Source: Marimonas arenosa
GTDB lineage: Bacteria; Pseudomonadota; Alphaproteobacteria; Rhodobacterales; Rhodobacteraceae
Length of the DNA: 64,000 nucleotides
Assembly (NCBI RefSeq): GCF_030848945.1
Contig: NZ_JANHAX010000001.1
Coordinates: 1,157,103 to 1,221,102, forward strand
Direction: 5' to 3'
Positions 18,510 through 27,836 of the stretch are shown piece by piece. How positions within the stretch are numbered: position 1 is the stretch's first letter; each line of letters opens with the position of its first letter. A model generated the notes under the pieces. The model did no database searches. It worked only from the letters and a program-made list of their open reading frames with translations, and was not told the DNA's origin. Made by a program: the position numbers and the translations under genes.

Positions 18510-20054
18510 ATGGCATTCAACGGCGCCGACGCGCTGACGCGCGTTCTGATCGACAACGGGATCGACACCTGCTTTTCCAACCCCGGCACGACCGAAATGC
18601 ATCTGGTGGCGGCTCTGACTCGCGACGCGGGGATTGCCAACCACCTGTGCCTGTTCGAAGGCGTGGCGACCGGCGCGGCGGATGGCTACGCCCGCATGAC
18701 CGGTCGTCCAGCGGCCACGTTGCTGCATCTCGGCCCCGGGCTCGCCAACGGCCTGGCCAACCTGCACAATGCCCGCAAGGCGGCGACGCCGGTCCTCAAC
18801 ATCGTGGGCGAGCATGCCCAGGCCCATATCGCCCATGACGCGCCGTTGACGGCGGATATCGAAGGACTGGCCCGACCGGTGTCGAAAGCGGTCGCGACGC
18901 TGCGGATGACAGGTGAAATCGCGCAGGCCACCCGCAGCATGCTGAGCGAGATCCAGTCGGGCGAAAAAGGCGTGGGCACGCTGATCGTGCCGAATGACGT
19001 GGCCTGGGCCGACGCGGTGCCGGGCAACCTGCCGCCAGTCGAACCGCCGCAGCCCGCTGCGCCTGACCCCGTCGCCATCGACGCCGCGGCCGAAGCGCTC
19101 AAGGCCCCCGGCGCCCTGCTCATCCTGGGATCGCCTCATATCACCCGACGAATGCAGGAACTGGTCTTCGCCATCGCCACGGCCACGGGGGCCCGGTTGA
19201 TGGGCGAGGCCGCCACTGCCCGCCTGTCACGCGGTGGCGGGTTGCCGCTTCTGCCGCGCATCCCTTTCCAGATCGACATGGCTTTGGACGCTCTGAAAGA
19301 CACCAGCACCGCCGTGCTGGCCGGCGCCCGCGCGCCGGTCGCCTTCTTCGCCTATCCCGAACGGCCAAGCGAGCTGCTGCCAACCGACTGCCGGAGGGTC
19401 ACACTCTGCCCACCGCAAGGCGCGGTCGAGGCCGCGCTCGAAGCGCTGGCGGACCGGCTCGGCGTCTCTCTGGGGCCGCTGGAGGCTCCTGAACTGCCGG
19501 CGCTCCCCGAAGGCACCATCACTCCCGAGGCTCTGGGGGCGGCAGTTGCCAACGCCTTGCCCGAAGGCGCCATCGTCGCCGACGAATCCGTCACCAACGG
19601 CGCCGCGCTGCAGCCGGCCTGCGCCGCGGCCCCGGCACATGACTGGATCAACAACCGCGGCGGCTCAATCGGCTATTCGCTGCCCTTGGCGCTCGGCTGC
19701 GCCGCTGCCTGTCCCGACCGACCGGTTTTCGCCATCGTCGGCGACGGCTCGGCCAGTTATACGTTGCAGGCGCTTTGGACCATGGCCCGCGCTGGTATGA
19801 ATGTGACTGTGATCGTGCTGTCTAACCGGCGCTACCGGATCCTGACGAACGAGATGTCCAAGATCGGCGCGGGCACACCGGATGAAAACTCCGACCCCCT
19901 GATGAGCCTCGACAACCCGCCGATCGATTGGACCGACCTGGCCCGCGGCTTCGGCGTCCCCGGCGAGCGGGCCGAAACCGCTGAAGCGCTGCATACCGCC
20001 ATTCTCGCCGCCCTTGCCGCCCCCGGCCCGCATCTGATTGAAGCGATCATGTAG
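18510..20054 (+). CDS. Thiamine-diphosphate enzyme, acetolactate synthase large-subunit homologue
   Basis: This 514-residue protein has the three-domain plan of the family: an N-terminal domain with the catalytic Glu in CLFEGVATGAADGYAR (residue about 50), a reduced middle domain, and a C-terminal cofactor domain with GDGSASY (about 410) and a following asparagine-containing VIVLSNRRYRIL. It is shorter than true IlvB and matches the type often annotated as IlvX/MdlC-like; the substrate is unknown. The ATG is preceded by GGAGAGG. It is followed by a terminator-like hairpin. Confidence 0.85.
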   Translation: MAFNGADALTRVLIDNGIDTCFSNPGTTEMHLVAALTRDAGIANHLCLFEGVATGAADGYARMTGRPAATLLHLGPGLANGLANLHNARKAATPVLNIVGEHAQAHIAHDAPLTADIEGLARPVSKAVATLRMTGEIAQATRSMLSEIQSGEKGVGTLIVPNDVAWADAVPGNLPPVEPPQPAAPDPVAIDAAAEALKAPGALLILGSPHITRRMQELVFAIATATGARLMGEAATARLSRGGGLPLLPRIPFQIDMALDALKDTSTAVLAGARAPVAFFAYPERPSELLPTDCRRVTLCPPQGAVEAALEALADRLGVSLGPLEAPELPALPEGTITPEALGAAVANALPEGAIVADESVTNGAALQPACAAAPAHDWINNRGGSIGYSLPLALGCAAACPDRPVFAIVGDGSASYTLQALWTMARAGMNVTVIVLSNRRYRILTNEMSKIGAGTPDENSDPLMSLDNPPIDWTDLARGFGVPGERAETAEALHTAILAALAAPGPHLIEAIM

Positions 20055-20125
20055 CCGGCCTGTCCCCGGCCCGGCTGTCGGCTCAAGCAGATTCTGTGCC
20101 AATTCTTTCCAAACCACCTGACCGA

Positions 20126-20159
20126 GGCCCTTGACGCCAAGGGCCCAGAAAGTTTTTTT
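20126..20159 (+). terminator. Terminator-like hairpin with T7 tract
   Basis: The stem GGCCCTTG/CAAGGGCC has a 4-base loop and is followed after seven bases by seven T residues. It lies 70 bases after the thiamine-diphosphate enzyme gene and just before the tup leader. The distance from stem to T tract is longer than usual, so it may be weak. Confidence 0.55.
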
Positions 20160-20220
20160 GGATGTAGATTATTATGTTTTATTGTGCATTAATTTCCAAA
20201 GAAGGGAAAAATTACACAGC

Positions 20221-20928
20221 ATGGACAGTTTCGGCTCCATCCTTGCGGAGGCGTTCGGCCTCATCCTGGCGCTCGATCCCGATCTGGTCGAGATCGTCGG
20301 CCTGTCGCTCAAAGTCACGCTCAGCGCGGTCGCGATCTCCTGCCTGATCGGCTTGCCGTTGGGCGCGGCAGTCGGGGCTTTCCGCTTTCCCGGCCGGATC
20401 GTTCTCACCGTGCTCCTCAACGCGATGATGGGGCTACCGCCGGTGGTTGTGGGGCTCACGGTCTACCTGATGCTTTCGGCCTCAGGCCCGTTCGGGGCGC
20501 TGGCTCTGCTTTATACGCCGACGGCAATGATCATTGCCCAGACCATTCTCGTCACGCCGATCGCCGCCGCGCTGACGCGCCAGGTCGTCGAGGACCTCAA
20601 TCGCGAATACGCAGAGCAATTCGCCTCGCTCGGCGTCGGGCCGCTGGGGCGCATCAGCGCCCTGTTGCGAGATGCGCGTTTCAGCCTGCTGACGGTGGCC
20701 CTGGCCGGTTTCGGCCGCGCCGTCGCCGAGGTCGGCGCGGTGATGATCGTCGGCGGCAACATCAACCATGTCACCCGGGTGATGACGACGACAATCGCTC
20801 TCGAAACCTCGAAGGGCAATCTCCAGCTGGCACTGGCGCTTGGCGTGGTGCTGCTCATCCTCTCACTTATTATCAACGCCGCGGTGATGGCTGTCCGTGG
20901 CACGGCACAACGGGCGGCTTATGTTTGA
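20221..20928 (+). CDS. tupB: Tungstate ABC transporter permease TupB
   Basis: This 235-residue membrane permease has five to six hydrophobic segments and the permease loop region (EYAEQFASLGVGPLGRI) that contacts the ATPase. The chosen ATG aligns with the start of the first soluble segment; the upstream leader is AT-rich and probably holds the promoter. It heads a tupB-tupC-tupA operon in which all genes overlap. Tungstate rather than molybdate is inferred from the TupA partner. Confidence 0.88.
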   Translation: MDSFGSILAEAFGLILALDPDLVEIVGLSLKVTLSAVAISCLIGLPLGAAVGAFRFPGRIVLTVLLNAMMGLPPVVVGLTVYLMLSASGPFGALALLYTPTAMIIAQTILVTPIAAALTRQVVEDLNREYAEQFASLGVGPLGRISALLRDARFSLLTVALAGFGRAVAEVGAVMIVGGNINHVTRVMTTTIALETSKGNLQLALALGVVLLILSLIINAAVMAVRGTAQRAAYV

Positions 20929-21727
20929 GGCACAGACAAACACGACCAGCACCGACGCTGCCCGGGTCCCGACACCGCTGCTGCAAACCCGCAGCCTCGG
21001 ATTCGAAGCAGGCGGCCAAAGATTGATCGACACGGTCGATGTCGATATCCGCACGGGCCGCCGCACCGTAATCATGGGGGCGAACGGCGCCGGCAAGAGC
21101 CTGCTTCTGCGCCTGTTGCACGGTCTGATCCGCCCCAGCGCTGGCCAGGTTCTTTGGCAAGGCCGCCCGCTCGACCGCGCGGGCCGGTATGCCCAGGCGA
21201 TGGTGTTTCAACGGCCTGTATTGTTGCGGCGCTCGGTTCTCGCGAACCTGAGCTTTGCTCTGTCCGCACGCGGTATCCGGGGGCGCGAGCGGAAACGGCG
21301 CATTGAGATAGCGATGCATCAGGCACGCCTGACCGCCTTGGCTTACCGACCGGCACGGGTGCTTTCGGGTGGCGAACAGCAACGGTTGGCGATCGCGCGT
21401 GCGCTGGCCTGCGGGCCCGAGATCCTGTTTCTCGACGAACCAACGGCCAGCCTGGACCCGGCCTCGATCCATGCTGTGGAAGAGTTGATAGCCCAGGCCC
21501 ACGCGAACGGCGTGACCATCGTGCTGGTCACACATGATCTCGGTCAGGCCCGGCGGCTGGGAGACGATCTGATCTTTCTGCATGGCGGACGGGTGGTGGA
21601 AACCGGTCCCGCAGCAACCGTGCTCGACAATCCGAAATCCGGCCCCGCCAAGGCGTGGACCGAAGGTCGGCTCTTTTTCGAATCCGACCCCTGGAACAGA
21701 TCACAACGACTGGGAGATCGATCATGA
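20921..21727 (+). CDS. tupC: Tungstate ABC transporter ATP-binding protein TupC
   Basis: This protein of about 268 residues has Walker A (GANGAGKS), Q-loop (MVFQRP), ABC signature (LSGGEQQR), Walker B (ILFLDEP) and H-loop (VTHD). The start overlaps the tupB stop by 8 bases; an upstream GTG is an alternative. It couples ATP hydrolysis to TupB transport. Its stop overlaps the tupA start (ATGA), indicating translational coupling. Confidence 0.9.
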   Translation: MFEAQTNTTSTDAARVPTPLLQTRSLGFEAGGQRLIDTVDVDIRTGRRTVIMGANGAGKSLLLRLLHGLIRPSAGQVLWQGRPLDRAGRYAQAMVFQRPVLLRRSVLANLSFALSARGIRGRERKRRIEIAMHQARLTALAYRPARVLSGGEQQRLAIARALACGPEILFLDEPTASLDPASIHAVEELIAQAHANGVTIVLVTHDLGQARRLGDDLIFLHGGRVVETGPAATVLDNPKSGPAKAWTEGRLFFESDPWNRSQRLGDRS

Positions 21728-22551
21728 TCAGACGTAGCTTTATCGGTCTTACGACCGCAATGTTCATGGGCCTCGGACTGGCCACTCCTGCATCGGCCGA
21801 GGACAGGTTCATCATCGTCCAGTCCACGACCTCGACGCAGAATTCCGGCCTTTTCGACCATATACTGCCAATGTTTACCGAAAAATCCGGCATCGAGGTG
21901 CGCGTTGTCGCCGTCGGCACCGGACAGGCAATCAAGAACGCCTCGAATGGCGACGGAGACGTGCTGTTCGTCCATGCCAAACCGTCGGAAGAGAAATTCG
22001 TGGCCGCCGGCGACGGGGTCGCGCGCTTCGACGTGATGTACAACGACTTTGTCATCGTCGCGCCGGAAAGTGACCCGGCTGGCGTGGCCGGGATCACTGA
22101 CGTGACCGCGGCCCTGACCAGGATCGCCGAAGCGCAGGCACCTTTCGCCTCGCGCGGGGACGACAGCGGCACCAACAAGGCCGAGCTAAGGCTTTGGGCA
22201 CAGACAGACGTCGAGCCCGCTGCCGCCTCGGGTGGGTGGTATCGAGAAACCGGCTCTGGCATGGGGGCGACGCTGAATGCCGCCGTGGGCATGGGCGCCT
22301 ATACAATGAGCGACCGTGCCACCTGGATCAGTTTCGCCAACAAAGGCAATTTCAAAATCGTCGTGGAAGGAGACCCGCGGCTCTTCAACCAGTATGGCAT
22401 CATCCTGGTGAATCCCGAGAAGCACCCCAACGTGAAGGCCGATCTGGGCCAGCAATTCGTCGACTGGGTGATCTCACAGGACGGCCAGGCAGCCATTGCC
22501 TCCTACAGAGTTGACGGGCAACAGCTATTTTTCCCGAACGCAAGCAATTGA
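21724..22551 (+). CDS. tupA: Tungstate-binding periplasmic protein TupA
   Basis: This 275-residue protein has a clear signal peptide (to about residue 26, ATPASAEDRF) followed at once by VQSTTSTQNSGLFDHILP, the Thr/Ser-rich oxyanion-binding segment that distinguishes TupA from ModA. It delivers tungstate to TupBC. Tungsten would serve enzymes such as formate dehydrogenases or aldehyde oxidoreductases, none of which is in this window. Confidence 0.9.
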   Translation: MIRRSFIGLTTAMFMGLGLATPASAEDRFIIVQSTTSTQNSGLFDHILPMFTEKSGIEVRVVAVGTGQAIKNASNGDGDVLFVHAKPSEEKFVAAGDGVARFDVMYNDFVIVAPESDPAGVAGITDVTAALTRIAEAQAPFASRGDDSGTNKAELRLWAQTDVEPAAASGGWYRETGSGMGATLNAAVGMGAYTMSDRATWISFANKGNFKIVVEGDPRLFNQYGIILVNPEKHPNVKADLGQQFVDWVISQDGQAAIASYRVDGQQLFFPNASN

Positions 22552-22562
22552 CTGGGCGCGAT

Positions 22563-22589
22563 CTGACGGCGGGGACCTCCCGCCGTCAG
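22563..22589. terminator. Convergent-gene hairpin after tupA
   Basis: The arms CTGACGGCGGG and CCCGCCGTCAG form a perfect 11-bp stem with a 5-base loop between the convergent tupA and regulator genes, overlapping the regulator stop codon. There is no U tract on either strand, so termination efficiency is uncertain. Confidence 0.55.
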
Positions 22590-23467
22590 GGCGACAGCCA
22601 CTGAACCCGCCCGAGACAGGCCAGGTTATACCCGCCCAACAATTCGGCCTTGGCGTGCAGGGCCTCACTCCTTGAAAAACCCATAAGCTTTTGTACCGCT
22701 TCGGTGAAATAGGCCCGCCTGTCGATCAAAAGGTCAAAACGCTCCTCCAACAGAGGCAAGAACCCGAGGTGGAACTGACGCGCCATCGCTTCAAGCCCTA
22801 GCGCCGCGTCAGCCTCGCCCGCAGCGATTGCAGCCGCGGCATCGGTTTCCGTCCGGGCAATGCTGTCGACGGCATGGATATGGTCGCGCTTGAGGTCTGC
22901 CTGACGCAACAGCTGATCGAACAGCACTGCGGCCCCGGCCCCGGGCTGACGCAGGGCGACGCGCTTGCCTTTCAGATCCTGGATTGCACCGATCCGGTCC
23001 CGCTCCTGCGCCGACACGAGGAGGCCGCGTGTCCGCTTGGCCCAGCCGATCAGCACGCAGTCGCGCAGCCCGCGGGCCGCGACCGTGGCGATGTTCCAGC
23101 TATCCTCTTCCGGCACGTGCAGCCCTGCCAGCGCCGCCTCTGCGGCGGCAAACCGCTCCAATCCATCGAGGCTGCCGTTCCACAACGTGGCCAGCCCCGC
23201 GCCGGACTCACGCACCGCCCAGTCGAGCAGCGGATCGTGAGAGCCGGTAAGGACCGCAGGTCGCTCTGCCGTCGGCGCGGCAGGGGCTTCACCGATCCAG
23301 GCCAGAATATCCGCCCGTGGAAACAAAAGCTTGCCCGTCATGCGCCGAAACGGAATCTCGCCCGCCGCCACGAGGTCATAGACCTTACGCTCCTTGATCC
23401 GAAGCATCTCGGCCACCTCGCGGGTTGTGAGGAAAAGCGGTTGTCCGGCGTCCTCGTCGCGATGCAC
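22586..23467 (-). CDS. Helix-turn-helix regulator with molybdate-binding-like domain
   Basis: This protein of about 293 residues has an N-terminal excisionase/MerR-like helix-turn-helix (LTTREVAEMLRIKERKVYDL, then RRMTGKLLFPR) and a C-terminal periplasmic-binding-protein-like domain of the kind grouped with molybdate-binding domains (COG1910 type). It is convergent with tupBCA, so it is a good candidate for the tungstate or molybdate sensor of that operon. Start choice is open: GTG 23467 has AAGGAA at good spacing and gives a family-like short N-terminus; ATG 23533 has GGAGGG and adds 22 residues with three cysteines. Confidence 0.8.
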   Translation of the reverse strand: MHRDEDAGQPLFLTTREVAEMLRIKERKVYDLVAAGEIPFRRMTGKLLFPRADILAWIGEAPAAPTAERPAVLTGSHDPLLDWAVRESGAGLATLWNGSLDGLERFAAAEAALAGLHVPEEDSWNIATVAARGLRDCVLIGWAKRTRGLLVSAQERDRIGAIQDLKGKRVALRQPGAGAAVLFDQLLRQADLKRDHIHAVDSIARTETDAAAAIAAGEADAALGLEAMARQFHLGFLPLLEERFDLLIDRRAYFTEAVQKLMGFSRSEALHAKAELLGGYNLACLGRVQWLSP

Positions 23468-23794
23468 TGGCAATTCCTTTCTCAGTTTCGCGAGACATGA
23501 TCGGCAATGCGCGCGACCAGGGCAAGAGAGCATTGCACAGTGCCCTCCGCTGCCTGGTCGTTGGTTTCGACGTCGATGATCCCGTCCCTTGGCCCCAGCG
23601 CGTCAGCCGCAAGTTGTCTGACCTTGTGGCTATTTATTCCACTGTTTCAATTAGATATTAACACAGATCGAAATACCCTAGGTTGGGTTGTGTAAATCAA
23701 AGCCTGCGACCGGCATGTATTTCACGACAGGCCGAAGTGGGCCGGTTTTGCAGCGACAGAACCTGTGGGCTATCTGGAAGAACGGTACAGCTGT

Positions 23795-25183
23795 TCACCT
23801 GACACGACCCCGCTTGAACGCGACGTGGACGCCGCCCTGCGGAATAAGCGTCGCGGATGGATAAGGCTCTACTGGGCGTTCTCCGCGCCATTCGAGCGAC
23901 CCGCTCTGCAGGATGGTCGCCAGGGAAAGCGTCGTCTCGAGCATCGCGAGACTGTTGCCGATGCAGATCCGCGGCCCGCCCCCGAAGGGAAGAAAGGCGT
24001 AGCGCGGGAGCCGCTGCGCGAGACCGTCGAGCCAACGCTCCGGACGGAACGCCTCCGGATTCTCGTAGTGCCGGGGATCGCGGTGAAGCACCCATGGAGC
24101 GATCAGGATCTGGGTTCCCTTGGGGCAGAAGTAGCCCTTGATCTCACAATCTTCCGTCGCCTCACGTCCGAACATCCAGCCGGCCGGATATAGCCGCTGC
24201 GATTCCAGTATGACGGCCTGCGTGAGCTGCAACTTTGGCATGTCGGCGTTGCTGGCGTCCCGGTCGCCGAGTTCTGCGGCAATTTCGTCGATAACCTTGG
24301 CCTGAATCTCCGGATGCCGCGCGAGCAGGTAAAACGCCCATGTCATGGTAAGCGCGGTGGTCTCGTGCCCCGCAAGAAGAACGGTGACCGCTTCGTCGCG
24401 TATCTGCTTGTCTGACAATGGCTGACCGTCTTCATCCTTGGCGACCATCAGGGCAGACAGGTAATCCGTTCGTCCCTCGGTGCCATCTTTTCGACGCTCC
24501 TGGATGAGACGGTCCACCACCCCGTCGATTTCGCCGATCGCCTTGAGGTAGCGCCGGTTCGAAGGCAACGGCACCCAGTCCGGTATCAGCAACGGACGCC
24601 GGAAACGATGCGCCATTTCCTCCAGAAGCAGGTTGAGCGCGCGCTCCATGATCTCGACCTCGGATTCTGCGTCGGCGTCGAACATGGTGCGCGTGACGAT
24701 ACGGAGCATCAGGTTCATCATATGGGGATGGATGTCGAAGGTGGTATCGTCCTGCCAGCGATCAACCGCCTTCCGCGCGAGCGACACGATCAGCGCATCG
24801 TAGTCCTGCACACGGCGGGGCGTGAAATGCGGTGCAGCGAGGCGGCGCTGATGCTGCCAGAGGTTTCCATCACTTGAGAGAAGTCCCTTGCCGAACACCG
24901 CCGTGATCTGACGCCAGATCAAAGGCGGCTTGATGAACTTGTTGTGATCACGAACCAGAATTTGTTCCAGGGCATCCATGTCGCTGACCAGCCATGTGCG
25001 CCAACCAGCAAGGTTCATATCGACGATATCGCCGTATTTCCGGGTGGCTGCGATCGGATACCCTAGTTGATCCCCTGCGAACGCGGGCAAGCTGCCGAGC
25101 AGGGGAAGACCGTCGCTCGGCCGGGGAGGGAACCTGCGAGGCCTGGCGTCGGGCTGCCTATCACGTTTCCGACTCAATTTCAT
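23795..25183 (-). CDS. Cytochrome P450
   Basis: This 462-residue soluble P450 has all the landmarks: the oxygen-activation helix (LLAGHETTALT, near 270), ESQRLYP (ExxR motif, near 330), the PERW segment (near 390) and the haem loop FGGGPRICIG with the cysteine ligand near residue 405. It has no N-terminal membrane anchor. Substrate and redox partner are unknown and no ferredoxin gene is adjacent. The start codon lies inside a pentanucleotide repeat; the other ATGs in the repeat run into stops after two codons, which fixes the start at 25183. Confidence 0.93.
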   Translation of the reverse strand: MKLSRKRDRQPDARPRRFPPRPSDGLPLLGSLPAFAGDQLGYPIAATRKYGDIVDMNLAGWRTWLVSDMDALEQILVRDHNKFIKPPLIWRQITAVFGKGLLSSDGNLWQHQRRLAAPHFTPRRVQDYDALIVSLARKAVDRWQDDTTFDIHPHMMNLMLRIVTRTMFDADAESEVEIMERALNLLLEEMAHRFRRPLLIPDWVPLPSNRRYLKAIGEIDGVVDRLIQERRKDGTEGRTDYLSALMVAKDEDGQPLSDKQIRDEAVTVLLAGHETTALTMTWAFYLLARHPEIQAKVIDEIAAELGDRDASNADMPKLQLTQAVILESQRLYPAGWMFGREATEDCEIKGYFCPKGTQILIAPWVLHRDPRHYENPEAFRPERWLDGLAQRLPRYAFLPFGGGPRICIGNSLAMLETTLSLATILQSGSLEWRGERPVEPYPSATLIPQGGVHVAFKRGRVR

Positions 25184-25196
25184 TTCATTTCATTTC
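25177..25196. repeat. Pentanucleotide repeat (ATTTC)4 at the P450 start codon
   Basis: Four perfect ATTTC units, with a degenerate fifth (TTTTC), cover the start codon and its upstream leader, which on the coding strand read GAAAT repeated. Change in unit number would alter leader spacing and the number of decoy ATGs. Confidence 0.8.
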
Positions 25197-25263
25197 TTTT
25201 CGTCTCGTTTCGACCGAGTCGTACTTTCATTTTCTAGTATAAGGGCCGAACCGGGAATTCGGA

Positions 25264-25289
25264 AAGGTGGTGTCAGACGAATTCGAACC
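25264..25289. repeat. Degenerate copy of the tRNA-Ser 3' end, possible attachment-site remnant
   Basis: On the plus strand this reads AAGGTGG, four bases, AGACGA, ATTCGAACC. The 3' end of tRNA-Ser at 29889-29917 reads AAGGTGG, three bases, AGACGA, AGGG, ATTCGAACC in the same orientation. Twenty-two bases match in order. Direct orientation is what integration at a tRNA 3' end would leave. No integrase is present. Confidence 0.4.
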
Positions 25290-25570
25290 GGTGCTGGGAG
25301 TGTCAGACCGATGAGAGCCGGTCTCCGACAGGGGACAGTCGCTGTTGGACGCCGATTATCACAAAGCAGGGGCAAATCTTGCACGCTGATCTACAAAAAG
25401 GCAGCAAAGCAATCCCTGTGGAGATCGGTTCGAATCCGTCTTAAAGGTCCGACATGACCGCTCTGGCGTCGGCATAGGGCTCGAAGCCCTCATCCGATGG
25501 TTTCAGTCGGGAAGCTCTGAGCTGGATAGCTGCTTTCAGGATTTCGGACCACACATGTTCCAAAAACGGG

Positions 25571-25780
25571 TCACATGAGCGTTTCGTTGCTCCTTCTTGC
25601 CATGGCTGGCAAGCAAAAGGTCCACGAGAGGCCGAATACCGCGACCAGGGTGGCTCGGAGAAGGAGTCCGAACCTCACACGCGCGCTCCGCGCGTGCAAC
25701 CGGCAGTACCACGAAATACCAGCCACCAGAGCGAGTCCGACCGCTGCGCCCACGACCCAAATTATCGCGCTTTGTGCCAT
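25571..25780 (-). CDS. Possible small membrane protein, 69 residues
   Basis: The reading frame from ATG 25780 encodes two hydrophobic segments (about residues 5-22 and 38-58) joined by a basic loop (RLHARSARVR), a plausible two-helix membrane protein. A GGGAAGACGG stretch precedes the start. No homologue is recognised and the surrounding DNA is decayed, so it may be spurious. Confidence 0.35.
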   Translation of the reverse strand: MAQSAIIWVVGAAVGLALVAGISWYCRLHARSARVRFGLLLRATLVAVFGLSWTFCLPAMARRSNETLM

Positions 25781-26509
25781 TTGCCGTCTTCCCGTCTGTC
25801 TCAGTCGCTGAATGGCACGGAAGTGCGACATGAATTGGTCTTCTTGCAGACATTGCGATGGCACGTCGCCCGACAGCGACGAATTTCTGCAACCTTCACT
25901 GTCTGACGTCAGGATCCATTGGGAAGATTTAGGCATTTGAACAACGGAGGATTTCTGGTTCATCGTAGCGATCAAGGAGCGAAGATGAGCGAGCAATCCG
26001 GAACATCGAAGGATGCTTCTGACAAGCTTGTCAGAATGACCTGGTTGCCGTGCCGCCAAAGCGGCTCGTTAACGAACACAAGGACCTGGTCAAAGGATTG
26101 CCACTGCCAGTCAACATTCCCCCGTTTGACGTCGCCGTCGCTTGGTCGGAACGCGTTCACGAATATCCCTTGAACATTTGGCTTCGTGAGTTGGAGAGGA
26201 TTTAATTCGGTGATCGCTAAGTCCCGCAAGGCAGCCGTTCGGCTAGCCTTCTGCTGCCGCCCCACCGCGAGTGACGCCTTTGTCAGCTGAGGCAAGATAC
26301 CGAGCCAGCGCATCGAATATCCGCTTGTGCGCCTGAACAGCGGTACACGAAAGTTAATTTCGCAGAATTTCAATCTAAACCCGGAAGGCGATAAATTCTC
26401 CACGAGTTGCGATGTGTTTGGGCTTTTCTGTTACGGAACCAGGATTGCCGCTTTTTCGGACGAGACATGCTTGGGTTCGGCTACTCGGTTTGGACCGCTC
26501 GATGATGAA

Positions 26510-27499
26510 TCAGTTGTCAATGAAAGCCGCGTTAACCTCTTTGGCCAGTTCCGCGACATCGTCCCCGTAGCGTGCCGAATAGTGAAACGGCGTGACGCGC
26601 CGGACACCGGCGATGCGGGCGATTTCGCCGGCGGCGCGGGCGGTGAGGTGGCAGGTCGCCTCTGCGATCGCCTTGTCGGCGTGGAGGAACGGTGCCTCGA
26701 TGTAGAGCTGATCGGCACCCCGGGCGAGGCCGATAATGCGGGCGCGGTTTGCCGACGTATCGGCGGCGTCGCTCACATATGCGAAATACTGGCCGGGTCC
26801 GGTTTCAAATACCTGTGCGCGCAGAAACCCGAGCGGCACCGGTTCCATTCCAGGCACGGCGATCATGTGGTCGTCTGGCAATTCGTCGCGCAATGCCTGC
26901 TTGGCCTCGTCGATCCAGGGGCCCACCGGCAGGCCCAGCGTATCGAGCGCCGAGCGCCAGACGTTGAATCGCTGGCGCTGCCGGAATGCGAAGGCGAGCG
27001 ACGGGATGCCGTGATCGAGCGCTGCAGCACTGATCTCGAACTCGGCTTCGGAGCATACCCCCCCTCGCGGCAGGTCGGGCACGGCCAAGTCCCGCCGGGT
27101 GAACCGCTCGCGCGCGGCAAACTCGGCCACCTCGACGATCTGTGCGCCGTCGAAGGCCTGCGCGGTCAGGCGGAAATCGACAGAGGTCTGATCGAGCAGG
27201 TTCCAGCTGTAGCCGCCAAGACGGCTCTGCATCAGGTCCACGAAGCCCGGCGGGCCGAGCAGCACCAGCGGGCGGGGTCTATGCAGGCGCAGCCGGAGGA
27301 GACGTTCGAACCCGGCGATATGGTCCATGTGCGCGTGGCTTATGAAGGCATGGGAAACTCGGATGAGTTCACGCGGCGACAGGGGGGCCGAGTCGCCGAG
27401 GTCGAACAGCATTGCACGTTGCCCGAACTGGAAGTCGAGATAGAGGCCCGGATCGCCGCTGGGGACATTGACCAGTCGGGGTTGAACAAGAAGGCTCAT
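26510..27499 (-). CDS. RNase Z-like metallo-beta-lactamase-fold hydrolase
   Basis: This protein of about 329 residues has the metal motif SHAHMDH near residue 58 and later family elements (a glycine-rich LLGPPGF segment, YVSDAADT near 245, and a final HYSARYGDDV). The overall plan resembles the RNase Z/ElaC-like hydrolases common in bacteria, but the cleavage target is not predictable. ATG 27499 aligns with the usual N-terminus (MSLLVQPRLVN); no clear ribosome site precedes it, so a leaderless start or an upstream start is possible. It is divergent from the helix-hairpin-helix gene. Confidence 0.8.
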   Translation of the reverse strand: MSLLVQPRLVNVPSGDPGLYLDFQFGQRAMLFDLGDSAPLSPRELIRVSHAFISHAHMDHIAGFERLLRLRLHRPRPLVLLGPPGFVDLMQSRLGGYSWNLLDQTSVDFRLTAQAFDGAQIVEVAEFAARERFTRRDLAVPDLPRGGVCSEAEFEISAAALDHGIPSLAFAFRQRQRFNVWRSALDTLGLPVGPWIDEAKQALRDELPDDHMIAVPGMEPVPLGFLRAQVFETGPGQYFAYVSDAADTSANRARIIGLARGADQLYIEAPFLHADKAIAEATCHLTARAAGEIARIAGVRRVTPFHYSARYGDDVAELAKEVNAAFIDN

Positions 27500-27836
27500 C
27501 AGAAAGCTGAGCTGAGAGGGCAGGTCGTGCCAGGCAATTGAAAAAACCGTGAGCGCGGAAACGCCTCGGCATTGGTATCTTTGCCATATGTCTTCGCCTT
27601 CGAAGCAATCCGTCCGGTTTCCATCATCACGCGCTCTGCCAATTCGCCAAGTTCTGTCGAGATTAGCAGGGAAGGCAACGAGGAATAAGACCAGATGGCG
27701 GAGCCTGGCATTGATCCCGGCGCGATTGTCGTCCAGCATTCGTGCCAGGGATGCGGCCGGGAGGTCGGATTTCCCGGTTGGAACGCCTGCGTGCGGTCTA
27801 TTCCAGGCACGAGGCCATGACGGGAGGTGAAGGGTC
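27500..27836. other. Divergent intergenic region, 337 bases
   Basis: This gap lies between the metallo-hydrolase and the helix-hairpin-helix gene. Frames extend through it on both strands but none shows a recognisable domain. The plus-strand gene has a strong ribosome site (GGGAGGTGAAGGG) at its right end. Confidence 0.45.

Larger units (their letters stand above)
25184..26509. other. Low-gene-density stretch, probably decayed accessory DNA
   Basis: This 1.3-kb interval lies between the P450 and the metallo-hydrolase genes. It is less GC-rich than its surroundings, especially 25900-26450. It holds several short frames with no recognisable domain; the longest, on the minus strand at 25972-26403, is an unsupported ORFan of 143 codons. 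It also holds a degenerate copy of the tRNA-Ser 3' end (25264-25289), a 9-base direct repeat GTGTCAGAC (25270 and 25300), and a T-arm-like fragment near 25431. Only the small membrane protein at 25571-25780 is listed separately. Confidence 0.5.

Noticed and set aside
25425..25455. tRNA-like T-arm GGTTCGAATCC near 25431
   Set aside because: Only three stem pairs can form, and no acceptor, D or anticodon arm is found. The orientation is opposite to that needed for an attachment repeat of tRNA-Ser.
25972..26403. 143-codon minus-strand frame in the decayed block
   Set aside because: No domain, no ribosome site and no neighbour linkage; composition is that of degraded DNA.
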